Positions 47,643 through 57,594 of a DNA stretch of 64,000 nt are shown piece by piece. The position numbers and the translations under genes are program-made. Source of the stretch: Elephas maximus indicus (Eukaryota > Chordata > Mammalia > Proboscidea > Elephantidae); assembly GCF_024166365.1 (NCBI RefSeq), contig NC_064826.1, positions 62,265,001-62,329,000 of the forward strand, written 5' to 3'. Numbering within the stretch: position 1 is the first letter of the stretch; each line of letters starts with the position of its first letter. The notes under the pieces were generated by a model that was not told where the DNA came from, ran no database searches, and saw nothing but the letters and a program-made list of their open reading frames with translations.

Positions 47643-47806
47643 GAAACCCTGGTGGTGTAGTGGTTAAGTGCTATGGCTGCTAACCAAGGGTTCGGCAGTT
47701 CAAATCCACCAGGCGCTCCTTGGAAGCTCTATGGGGCAGTTCTACTCTGTCCTATAGGGTCACTATGAGTCGGAATCGACTCGATGGCACTGGGTTTAGT
47801 TTTGGT
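47643..47806 (+). repeat. Afrotherian tRNA-SINE, type A (first of a serial pair)
   Basis: Complete SINE between TAGTGTATACTTGGA (left) and TAGTGTATGCTTGGA (right). Confidence 0.94.
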
Positions 47807-47818
47807 TAGTGTATGCTT

Positions 47819-48000
47819 GGAGTCCCTGGGTGGTGCAAATGGTTAACACGCTCGACTGTAAAGCAGAAATTTGGAGGTTTGAAAGACAGGCCTGGGGATC
47901 TACTTTGAAAATCAGCCATTGAAAACCTTATGGAGCACAGCTCTACTCTAACAAACACGGGGTCACCATGAGTCAAAATCGATTTGATGGCAACTAGTTT
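47819..48000 (+). repeat. Afrotherian tRNA-SINE, type C (second of a serial pair)
   Basis: Type C SINE with head GGAGTCCCTGGGTGGTGCAAA, starting in the right-hand target copy of the previous SINE, followed by TAGTATATACTCAGGA. More diverged than its partner. Confidence 0.9.
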
Positions 48001-48054
48001 TAGTATATACTCAGGAAGGCAGTTAATTACTAAAAAAAAAGCCACGAATGTTCA

Positions 48055-48232
48055 AAAGTATTGTTGGGAGTTATTGCTTCAGGGTACTGAATTTCTGTTT
48101 GGGATGATAAAAAGCTTTGTAAATAATGGTGGTGAATGTATTTAATGTCACTCAAATGTACACTTGAAAATGGTTAAATGGTAAATGTTATATATATTTT
48201 ACCACAATACATTTAAAAAAAAAAAAAAAGCT
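48055..48232 (+). mobile_element. Old L1 3' terminus, plus
   Basis: Plus-strand L1M 3' end: GTACACTTGAAAATGGTTAAA, then TTTTACCACAATACATTT and a poly(A) run at 48213-48229. Sense to ANKIB1. Confidence 0.75.
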
Positions 48233-48752
48233 TTTACTGTTAAGTCTAAAGTATAGGCTCTCGTTACTGTTGTTTGGTGCCGTCGAGTCGGTTCCAACTC
48301 GCAGCGACCCTGTGCACAACAGAACGAAATTCTGCCCGGTCCTGCGCCATCCTTACAATCGTTGTTATGCTTGAGCCCATTGTTGCAGCCACTGTGTCAT
48401 TTCATCTCTTTGAGGGTCCTCCTCTTTTCCGTTGACCCTGTACTTTACCAAGCACGATGTTCACCAGGGACTGATCCCTCCTGACAACATGTCCAAAGCA
48501 TGTGAGATGCAGTCTTGCCATCCTTTCTTCTAAGGAACATTCTGGTGTACTTCTTCCAAGACAGATTTGTTCATTCTTTTGTTCTGTCCATGGTACATTC
48601 AATATTCTTCGCTGACACAATTCAAAGGCGTCAGTTCTCCTTCAGTCTTCTTATTCATTGTCCACCTTTCACATGCATATGATGCGGTTGAAAATACATG
48701 GCTTGGGTCAGGCACACCTTAATGTTCAAGGTGACATCTTTCTTTTTAACAC

Positions 48753-49298
48753 TTAAAAGAGGTCCTTTGCAGCACATTTACCCAGTGCAATGCATCTTTT
48801 GATTTCTTGACTGCTGCTTCCATGGGTATTGATTGTGGACCCAAGTAAAATGAAATCCCTGACAACTTCAGTCTTTTCTCCATTTATCATGATGTTGTTT
48901 ATTGGTCCAGTTGTGAGGATTTTTGTTTTCTTTATGTTGAGGTGCAATCTGTACTGAAGGCTGTGGTCTTTGATCTTCATTAGTAAGTGCTTCAAGTCCT
49001 CTTTGCTTTCAGCAAGCAAGGTTGTGTCATCTGCATAATGCAGGTTGTGAATGAGTCTTCCTTCAATCCTGATGCCTTCTTCTTCTTTATATAGTCCATT
49101 TTCTCGGATTATTTGCCCAGCATACAGATTGGGTAGGTATGGTGAAAGAATACAACCCTGATGCATACCTTCCCTAACTTTAAACCACTCGGTATCCTCT
49201 TGTTCCGTCCGAACAATTTTGCCTCTTGATCTACGCACAGATTCCTCATGAGCACAATTAAATGTTCCAGAATTCCCGTTCTTCACAATATTATCCAT
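48753..49298 (-). pseudogene. RTE reverse-transcriptase core (decayed)
   Basis: 181-residue open piece with REGMHQGCILSPYLPNLYA (RT block 4-like) and LHYADDTTLLAES (catalytic YADD, block 5), then LNIKKTKILTTGP (block 6). Core residues are retained, but the frame is separated from the upstream KAPGIDG piece at 49527-49961. Confidence 0.9.
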
Positions 49299-50619
49299 AA
49301 TTTGTTATGATCCACACAGTTGAATGCCTTTGCATAGTCAAGAAAACACAGGTAAACATCCTTCTGGTATTCTCTGCTTTCAGCCAGGAAACATCTGACA
49401 TCAGCAATGATATCCTGGTTCCACATCCTCTTCTGAAACTAGCCTGAATTTCTGGCAGTTCCCTGTAGATATACTGCTGCAGCCACTTTTGAATGATCTT
49501 CAGCAAAATTTTGCTTGCGTGTGAAATTAAAGATATTGTACCATAATTTCAGCATTTGGTTGGATCACCTTTCTTGGGAATAGGCATAAATATGGATCTC
49601 TTCCAGTCGGTTCGCCAGGTAGATGTCTTCCATATTTCTTGGCATAGGCGAGTGAGCACTTGCAGCGCTGTATCTGTTGAAACATCTCAATTGATATTCC
49701 ATCAATTCCTGGAGCCTTGTTTTTTGTCAGTGCCCTCAGTGCAGCTGGGACATCTTCCTTCAGTACCATCGGTTCCCGATCGTATGCTACCTTTTGAAAT
49801 GATTGAATATCGACTAATTCTTTTTGGTGCAATGACTCTGTGTATTCCTTCCGTCTTCTTTTGATGCTTCCTGCATCATTTAATATTTTCTCGATAGAAT
49901 CCTTCAGTATTGCAACTTGAGGCTTGAATTTTTTCTTCAGTTCTTTCAGCCTGAGAAACACCAGACGTGTTGTTCCTTTTCAGTTTTCTATCTCCAGCTC
50001 TTTGTACATGTCATTATAATACTTTACTTTGTCTTCTTGAGCTGCCCTTTGAAATCTTCAGTTCTTTTGCTTCATCATTGCATCCTTTTACGGTAGCTGC
50101 TCAATCGTTCGAGAGCAAGTTTCAGAGCCTCCTCTGACATCCATGTTGGTCTTTTCTTTCTTTCCTGTTTTTTCAATGACACCTTGCTTTCTTCATGGAT
50201 GATGTCCTTGATGTCATTCAACAACTTGTCTCGTCTTTGGTCATTAGTATTCAGCACTTCAAATCTATTCTAGAGATGGTCTCGAAATTCAGGCGGGATA
50301 TACTTATGGTGGCATGCCGGCTCTTGTGGACTTGCTCTGATTTTCTTCAGTTTCAGCTTGAACTTGTATATGAGTAATTGATGGTCTGTTCCACAGTCGG
50401 CCCCTGGCCTTGTTCTGACTGATGATATTGAACTTTTCCATCGTCTCTTTCTACAGATGTACTCAATTTGATTCCTGTGTATTCCATCTGGCAAGGTCCA
50501 TGTGTATAGCTGCCATTTGTGTTGGTGAAAAAAGGCATTTGCAGTGAAGAAGTTGTTGGTCTTCCAAATTCTATCATTCAACCTCTGGCATTATTTCTAT
50601 CACCAAGGCCATTTTCCAA

Positions 50620-51099
50620 CTACCAATTCTTCTTTGTTTCCAACTTGGGCATTCCAGTCACCAGTAATGACCAATGCATCCTGATTACATGTTCGATTTC
50701 AGACTGTAGGAGCTGATAAAAATCTTCAATTTCTTCATCTTTGGCATCAGTGGTTGGTGTGTAAATTTGAATAATAGTCGTATTAACTGGTTTTCCTTGT
50801 AGGTGTATGGATATTATCCTGTCACTGGCAGCATCGTATTTCAGGATAGATCTTGAAATGTTCTTTTTGACAATGAATGCAACACCATTCCTCTTCAAGT
50901 TGTCATTCCTTACATAGTAGACTATATGATTGTCTGATTCAGAATGGCCAATACCAGTCCATCTGAGCTCAGTAATGCCTAGGATCTCGGTGTTTATGCA
51001 TTCCGTTTCATTTTTGACAATTTCAAATTTTCCTGAATTCATACTTCGTACATTCCAGGTTCCAATTAATAATGGATATTTGCAGCTGTTTCTTCTCAT
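50620..51099 (-). pseudogene. RTE endonuclease domain (decayed)
   Basis: The longest endonuclease-side frame of the RTE, 159 residues. It has apurinic-endonuclease-like motifs GTWNVRSM (about residues 13-20), ELRWTGIG (43-50) and IIQIYTPT (109-116), in the order expected for the exonuclease-endonuclease-phosphatase fold. It ends early through a frameshift, and the D-x-N motif is damaged. Confidence 0.85.
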
Positions 51100-51470
51100 T
51101 TTGAGTCATGCCACATCAGCAGATGAAGGTCTTGAAAGCTTTATTCTATCCACGTCATTAAGGTCGACTCTACTTTGAGGAGGCAGGTCTTCCCCAATTG
51201 TCTTTTGAGTGCCTCCCAACCTGGGAGGCTCATCTTCTAGCACTATACCAGGCAGTGTTCTGCTACTATTCATAAGGTTTTTACTGGCTAATTCTTTTCA
51301 GAAGTAGACTGCCAGGTCTTTCTTCCTACTCTTAGCCTGGAAGCTCAGCTGACACCTGTCTTCCATGGGTGACCCTGGTGGCATCTGAATACCAGTGGCA
51401 TAGCTTCCAGCATCACAGCTACATGCAAGCCCCCACTGTACAGCAAACTGACAGACGTGTAGGGGAGGGG

Positions 51471-52037
51471 CATAGGCTGGGAAGATTTAAATGTAGCCTT
51501 TCCTGTGGTTTTTATGAATTATAAATAATAATCCAGTACTATGAATATTTTTATGACTATTTCATTTTCAAATAAAAAGTATAATATACATCTTTTACTG
51601 GTGGATTTTATAGTCTTAAGAAGTTTTTTTTTTGATTACTCATATGAGCTATAGAACTTTTTTCTACAGCTTCTTCTGCTGTAGTTTGTTCACTTTTCCT
51701 GTTTTTTTTTTTTTTCTTCTTCTACCCTTATTTTTTCCCTTACCATATATCTTCAAAGTTCTTAGGCTCTCTTCTTTTGTAATCATCTCTCCTTTTCTAA
51801 TGGTATTATTACAGTAACAATGAGAGTATTTCTTTGGACTTTGAACTCTCTGATGTCTTCTTCCTAGAGATTCATCTCTCAGATTTCAGCTTGGTATGGG
51901 ATTGGACCTACTGGTTACATGAACTTTCTACTTGTTTCTATACTGATAGATAGAAGTTTAGTTGTAGATTTAAGATTGTTATGCTTATCAGTAGTGCAGA
52001 TAATTGCAGAAGGGTAAATTGTATGAATGTGTGCAAG
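51471..52037. other. Unique intronic sequence
   Basis: Pyrimidine-rich, with T runs near 51626 and 51702. No exon or repeat recognised. Confidence 0.35.
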
Positions 52038-52258
52038 GAGCCTTGGTGTTGCAGTGGTTATGCGCTCAGCTGCTAACTGAAAGGTAAGTGGTTCAAACCC
52101 ACTAGCCACACACCACAGGGGAAAGATGTTGCCGTCTGCTTCCATAAAGATTACAGCCTTGGAATCTCCAGGGGGCAGTTCTCCTCTGTCCTATAGGGCC
52201 GTTATGAGTTGGAATCGGCTCAACAGCCGTTATGAGTTGGAATCGACTTGACAGCAAT
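52038..52258 (+). repeat. Afrotherian tRNA-SINE, type B, with duplicated tail
   Basis: Long-type SINE whose 3' unit CCGTTATGAGTTGGAATCG is present twice in tandem (about 52199 and 52227). It is followed directly by a (TG)n run. Confidence 0.92.

Positions 52259-52260
<2 letters not shown>

Positions 52261-52305
<45 letters not shown>
52261..52305. repeat. (TG)n microsatellite
   Basis: 45 bp of uninterrupted TG dinucleotide directly after a SINE tail, likely grown from that tail. Confidence 0.97.
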
Positions 52306-52306
<1 letters not shown>

Positions 52307-53980
52307 CTATATCTATTTAATATGTAATGTTGAGTTCCTTCTAGTTAAATGAAGTATGGGAGCCAGTTATATTGTTTGGGTTGACAACTTCAGTTCATTA
52401 CTATGACTTTAAAACTTTTGTGAAAACAGATGAGTTAGGAGCTGATCACTTATATCTAAAGAGGTTCACCTTCTATAACATATTTCTGGGAAAAGTTTGT
52501 TAATTAAGTACAACTGAGTGTTGCAGATTATTAACCTAGAAATGGGGAAGTTGGGAGACAAGTTTAAAGCTAGAATGTGGAGCCCTTCACAATTAAAACT
52601 TAATCAGGAATTAGGTAAAGGTTTCTGGAGTCCATTGACAGCTACATTTTTTTCTTTTTTCATAAAGTATTTATCAAATGCTGTGCTTGACTACTCAAAG
52701 GTGATTAAGAATAGCCCAGGTTTTCCTGTAAAGACTCAGAGATGCAAAACAAGGAATTAGTTTCCCTTCATAATCCATCACTTGCCTCAAAGTTCTATCC
52801 ATAGAATCACCTTGGAGTTGGAGAAATGCTAAGCGTTTTGATTTAAACAGGGAACAATCACTTCAATTAATAGTAGCAGCAGCTATGAAGAAGTGAAAGA
52901 ACACTCTGGCACATTTCTCAGTGGGACTTGGGAGGATAAATCTGAAAGGATTGAAACTATGAATGTTTTACATCATGCACTTCCTGGGGACTTCCAGGCT
53001 TATTGAACACAAATTTTAAAAATGAAACAGTGTTGAAGATAATAAAGCCACAAAAAGATTTCTGGATGCCATTATGCTTTTCAGTGTGATTAATAGTAAC
53101 ATTTAAAACGCATCTAGAATATTAATTTTTTAAAAGTGTCTTGTTACTTTAAGTAAGTGTCCTAGGATATCATTGCTTTCTTAGATATTTCTTTTTTTCA
53201 CATCTTGGCTATGAATTATTGTTCTAATGAACATATTGCCAAAGTAGTAATATAAAGCAAATGAAAACATGTCAATTTATTAATCTAATCTAAAACTCTG
53301 AAAATGTTACAGTTTAAGCTGTATTCTGTTAGGAGAAGATAAAGCCAAAACAAATGAAAGTTTCCATAGTCTTAGGAAAAACTCTTCAGAAACCACATCA
53401 TATCCTTTATACCTTGTTATAGATAAAATATTCAGTAAACTGAGTGGATTTGTATTAAGGATAATAAGCACTTAAAATATTTAAAGCAGTACAATAAAAC
53501 AGAAAATACTGCACTGAGAATAAGCACATGATGGTACCTCGATTTTGTGAAAAATAAAAGAACAGAATCAAATAAAATCCAGGCTGTCCCTGAAAATTCC
53601 CAGAGGTAACTGTAGTATTTTTATGTTAAGTGTAGAGTGATAGTCAGGGTAGCTCTATCTCAAAATACTAACAGTGATTATCTTCCAATAAAGAGATTAT
53701 GGGGTTTTTGTCCCTTTACTCATATTTTCAAAAATTTCTACTGTGCATATGCATTTATATATTTAAAAAAAAAATAACGAAAACACTGAAAAGACTCAAA
53801 TGGTGACCACGTTAACTGTATGTATAGGTCAGGAAATGTTCTACCATCGTGAAGTAGGTAGTTAATACTTATCTCTAAAATAGCCTTCGCAGATGTCTGA
53901 CCCTGCTTGCTCACCTGCAGGTCCAACTCAGATGTGAACAACTGTCTGGAGGGATCCAGGAGCTTTTTTATAAGAATGGT
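52306..53980. other. Unique intronic sequence
   Basis: AT-rich, no recognised exon or clear repeat. 53700-53760 might be an old L1 3' trace. Confidence 0.35.
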
Positions 53981-53984
53981 ATCT

Positions 53985-54135
53985 GCACAGTTGAAATCAC
54001 TCCAAGGACTTAAATACCAATGCCTTGGTTCTACCTCTAGAGATTCTGATTTAATTGGTATGGGATATAGCTTGGGCACCAGGACTTTTGAAGTTTACCA
54101 GGTTATCATAATGTACAGCCAAGGCTGAGAGCCCT
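53985..54135 (+). mobile_element. MER5A-type hAT DNA transposon remnant
   Basis: Contains AGAGATTCTGATTTAATTGG, GGGCACCAGGACTTTTGAAG and ATAATGTACAGCCAAGGCTGAGA, split by small changes, all matching the MER5A order. Non-coding. Confidence 0.88.
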
Positions 54136-54374
54136 GTTTTGCAAGAAACTTAAGGAAACAGGTCATTTGCTTTTTGGTACTTTAATTTGTATTCTGTTAA
54201 AACTGTTACTGCCCTGTACAAAGTTTGTGTTGAACATTATACATATTATTTTCCTATGTATAATGTTTAACATCTGCTTTTTTTCAAGCTATGTTTTTAA
54301 TGTCCAGCCTGCCATGGCATTAACTGGGCAACATGATAGACTACTTTTTTCTTCCTCCGCTCTTTCTTCTAAAC

Positions 54375-54620
54375 TGTGGCAATAGTTGATTTTCTGAAGC
54401 AGAAAATAATTATATCACTACCCTGTGTAAAAAACCTTTGATTATCTGTTCTTTAAAGGCTAAAGTATAAGTTTCTTGGACCTCCATAGTCTGGCCTTTG
54501 TCTATTTTTAGTTTTATTTCCTGCCATTCCGACATTAGAAACTCCAGCCCTATTTGCCATTCCTTGAATAGGTCATTATTTTTCATACTTGCCTTTGCAT
54601 ACGCTTTTTTCCTTTGTCAG
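54375..54620 (+). repeat. L2 LINE 3' remnant
   Basis: CTGTGTAAAAAACCTTTGATT, AAGGCTAAAGTATAAG, TAGTCTGGCCTTTG and TTTCCTGCCATTCC follow the L2 3' end order. Strongly diverged. Confidence 0.7.
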
Positions 54621-54671
54621 TAGTTGTGACCACAGTTCAACAGTAGATTCAAAAACAACATATATTGGAAT

Positions 54672-54920
54672 GGAATGAAATTAGTATTTATTGAGTACAT
54701 TAGCCAAGGACTGTGTTAGGTACTTTAAACTAGCTCTTATAATCCTCACAGCCATCCCTAAGATACAGTCATTCTCTTCACTGTATAGATAGGAACCTGA
54801 GACTTTCAGAAGGTAAATAAGTTTCTCAAAATTACACAGCTAATATAGGGCAAAGATGGATTTCAAATTCTAAGTCCTGTGTTTGTTCCCATGTCTTCTT
54901 CTGCCACCTATCATTACATC
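54672..54920 (+). repeat. MIR SINE
   Basis: ATTAGTATTTATTGAGTACAT, CTGTGTTAGGTACTTTAAAC, ATAATCCTCACAGCCATCC and ATTACACAGCTAATA are in MIR order, nearly complete. Confidence 0.85.
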
Positions 54921-55065
54921 GTTTCAGCAGTAAATGCCCATGTGATCATTATCATATTCTCTTTCCAAACATGGTATGCATAAACATTTGATGATTTTTC
55001 AGCCTTGTTTTGAATTCTTTATAGTACAAAGAAGTAAACTTAGTGGTCTTAAAAGGCAGAATAGG

Positions 55066-55271
55066 AGTCCCTGAGTGGTGCATATGGTTAAGCGCTGTAC
55101 TACTAACCAAAAAGTGGGTGGGTCAGGCCCACCCAGAGGCACCTCAGAGGTAAGGCCTGGTGATCTGCTTCCTAAAGGTCCTAACCTTGAAAACCTATGG
55201 AATAGTTTTACCCTGCACATGTGGAGTTGTCATGAGTTGGAATCAACTCAGTGGTAAACAACAGCAACAAA
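55066..55271 (+). repeat. Afrotherian tRNA-SINE, type C
   Basis: Type C SINE: head GAGTCCCTGAGTGGTGCATA, body GGCCTGGTGATCTGCTTCC, end GGTAAACAACAGCAACAA. The end resembles the RTE terminus more than type A does. Flanked by AAAGGCAGAATA and AAAGGTAGAATA. Confidence 0.92.
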
Positions 55272-55857
55272 AAGGTAGAATAATCACTGTTTCCATTGTT
55301 CTGTATATAATCAGTTGTATTAAATAGTTTACTGTTGACTGTTATTGAGTTGTGTAGTCATATTTTTACATTTTAAAAATCTTTTCTTTGATGTCCTTAT
55401 AAGTACTGAACATTTTCACTTTTCCTTTACTATAATTTAACACTTATTCTGTAGTTATTTGAGCAAAATGTCCTACATTGTTCACTATCCCACAAATTGT
55501 CTGGCTTGAGTAAGATAAATACAAATTTAAGTGTATTCAACCATAAAAGTCAGGCAGGCAGGCTCGTTTCCTATACATATGAAGAGGAAAACTGAAAAGC
55601 TTTTTATAGTGCAAAGTACAGCTTATGAAACTGTCTCTGTGTGGGAAAATGTTATAGTTTAACAAGAAGTTAATGTGGGTAATATTAAAAATTTGAGACT
55701 TTTTGGCTGTTAAGATAAATTTGGTCAAATATAGTTTATTCCCTTGCATATACCTTCCAAATTATGTTAACATTCTAATTATGATACTGTTTTTTTATGG
55801 ATATTGCTTCATAATTTTTGTTTTATAATCTAATTGAATAATTTTTTCCTCCATTAG
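55272..55857. other. 3' end of ANKIB1 intron 1
   Basis: AT-rich sequence ending in a pyrimidine tract and acceptor (TTTTTTCCTCCATTAG, AG at 55856-55857). A possible branch point lies in the TAATTGAATAA area near 55830. Confidence 0.6.
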
Positions 55858-56133
55858 AATGTGAAACATGTTGCAGAAGTATTCATGAAGTGGCTGAAGG
55901 GGGAAGGAAAAAAGTGCCACTGCCTATCAGAAAACAAAACAAAACATGGGAAATACAACCACGAAATTCCGTAAAGCACTCATCAATGGTGATGAAAACC
56001 TCGCCTGCCAAATATATGAAAACAACCCTCAGCTAAAAGAATCCCTTGATCCAAACACATCTTATGGGGAGCCCTACCAGCACAATACACCATTACATTA
56101 TGCTGCCAGACATGGAATGAATAGAATATTAGG
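55858..56133 (+). CDS. ANKIB1: ANKIB1 exon 2, first coding exon
   Basis: First coding exon of ANKIB1, an ankyrin-repeat and IBR-domain protein of the RING-between-RING E3 ubiquitin ligase group (known family role). Coding sequence starts at 55946 (AAAACATGG, good Kozak context) and runs 188 nt to 56133, phase 2, encoding 62 residues plus two bases. The donor GG|GTAAGT at 56134 and acceptor TTAG|AATG at 55857/55858 are strong. An in-frame TGA at 55895-55897 precedes the ATG, supporting this start. The peptide begins [18 protein letters not shown] and contains [17 protein letters not shown], the first ankyrin-repeat helix pair. MGxxxT at the N-terminus fits N-myristoylation. The residue before ILG is R where I remember K in human. 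The remaining exons (ankyrin repeats, RING1-IBR-RING2, C-terminus) lie beyond the window. Identification is from memory of the family sequence. Confidence 0.95.
55859..55974 (+). promoter_or_regulatory. ANKIB1: Three upstream AUGs in the ANKIB1 leader
   Basis: Exon 2 has ATG-TGA (55859-55864, a start directly followed by stop), a six-codon uORF (55868-55888, stop TGA), and a third ATG at 55885. The third opens a 29-codon frame ending at TAA 55972-55974, so it overlaps the true start at 55946 in another frame. Such arrangements usually lower translation of the main frame. Their effect here is inferred. Confidence 0.85.
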
Positions 56134-56149
56134 GTAAGTATTACTGTAA

Positions 56150-57594
56150 AACAATTGATAACAAATTGGTGAAAGGTAAAAAGTATTATCTCTGAAAATA
56201 TATAGATATATATTTTCTCGTTATATGGTCTTATGGTGAATTAAACTTCCAAAACTGAATATGCCTAAATTATGTAGTATGATTTTTTAATTAGACCAAA
56301 ATTAGGTCAAAAGTTTTAATAGTAAGGGTGGTTCACACATTCTTGTTGCTGTAAATATGTTTTGATCCTCATTATATATATTTTTTATAATAATGTAGTA
56401 TTTCATTTACAGTATCTTGATTTGTAGAAAAGTACTTGTCAACAAACAAAAATAACAGGGAGCAGTGCCTACGGCAAAGTTCTAAGCTATAATTAGCTAG
56501 TTCAAGTTGAGTTTGTCTTGTCTAGTTTTTTTTCTAACGGGGTTCAGCTACTTGAAAAGTCTTCTAAAGGCAAAACATTTCCTGAACACTTCGATAACTA
56601 AGAAGCTTTAAAAACACATACACAGACATAAATCTTTCATAAGAAAGCATTAGAATGACATAGCAAGTATGTGAAGATTCTTAGCCTAATTACCTGGAGA
56701 TTTGATAGCCATTAAACAAAAGCAAAGGGTAGAAAAGTATTTCCAAAACAAGTATTATTGTTTTAGAAGTAGATTTTGCAGCTATGGAATTCTGATGCTA
56801 GAAGGGAAAGAAATACTTCTTTGCTTACCCAGTGAAGTCTAAATTCTTAAACCAGTTTTCAGGGCTCTTTAGAACCTGACAGAGACCTTAACTTTCAACC
56901 TCATTTCTGTTTCTTATGTATACAAATTGTCATTTGAGTTAAGCTCATTTTCTTGTCTCCTGAGACATGCCATGTCTGTTCCCTGAGCCACATCCATGCT
57001 GCTGTGTCTGCAGGAGTGTTCCTTCTTCATCTTCCTCTCAGCCTTCTCTGACTTAACTAAACCTTCCCCTTCCTTCAGGCATCTATTATGTTTCACCTGT
57101 CTTGAACTGACACAACCCATCAGAACCTCAGTCTCTTTTTGAACATCTATAGCTCTTTTTGGATTGTTTGTTTTTATCACTTGTTTGGTATATACTATCT
57201 CATATGTATATCTTTGTATATCTTCTGTCTGCCTACATAATTATAACTATTTTACAGTGCATTTCTTTGTACTTCTGGTTTTTACACAAAATAGAAGTTT
57301 TATACAGTCATCACCCAAGGAAATATTTTTATGATTAGAACTTGTGAATGAGAAAAATTACATAAATAATTTAGCTCATCCAGGCCCATGACTTTAACAA
57401 GTATATCTCTAGTTAAAAATAGGTAATTCTGCCCTTCGCCTGTCATTTTTGTGTTTGTCTTTTATTTTCGGTTACCTAAAAATACCTACCTAAAACTACT
57501 TCCGACTCAGCTTCTTCAAAATTTTTTGTTTTTCTTCTCCGAACTGGGTCCTCCCTACGTTATTGACACCAGCCTACTGTGCCGATAAGATACT
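56150..57594. other. Unique intronic sequence with possible L2 trace
   Basis: Mostly unrecognised. 56820-57170 has an L2-like feel (CAGTGAAGTCTAAATTC, AGGGCTCTTTAGAACCTGAC) but is too diverged to be sure. Confidence 0.35.

Larger units (their letters stand above)
48258..51470 (-). mobile_element. RTE LINE, nearly complete, minus strand
   Basis: Minus-strand RTE-class LINE of about 3.2 kb. The 5' end near 51470 carries the leader that also makes up SINE bodies. The endonuclease domain starts at 51099 on the minus strand (MRRNSCKYPLLIGTWNVRSM), with motifs ELRWTGIG, NGVAFIV and IIQIYTPT. The reverse transcriptase spans about 49961 to 48700, with KAPGIDGISIEMF and the catalytic YADD near 49026-49037. 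The 3' end, with GGAACCGACTCGACGGCACC, lies at 48262-48300. The frame is broken into several pieces by indels and stops, and the endonuclease DWN-type catalytic motif is changed to VTGMPKLE, so it is inactive. RTE elements have one ORF and short 3' tails, as seen here. Confidence 0.94.
7472..55857 (+). other. ANKIB1: Inferred ANKIB1 intron 1
   Basis: Sequence between the candidate exon 1 donor at 7472 and the exon 2 acceptor ending at 55857, about 48.4 kb. It contains no other host coding exon that I can detect and is built largely of L1, SINE, LTR, RTE and DNA-transposon sequence. L1 copies in it lie mostly antisense to ANKIB1. The left boundary is less certain than the right. Confidence 0.5.

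Noticed and set aside
46458-51500. Similar phrases CATAGGCTAGGATGACTTAAATGTAG (46458), split over a few mismatches, and CATAGGCTGGGAAGATTTAAATGTAG (51471)
   Set aside because: The match is about 25 bp with three differences and does not extend. In AT-rich DNA of this length it can be chance.
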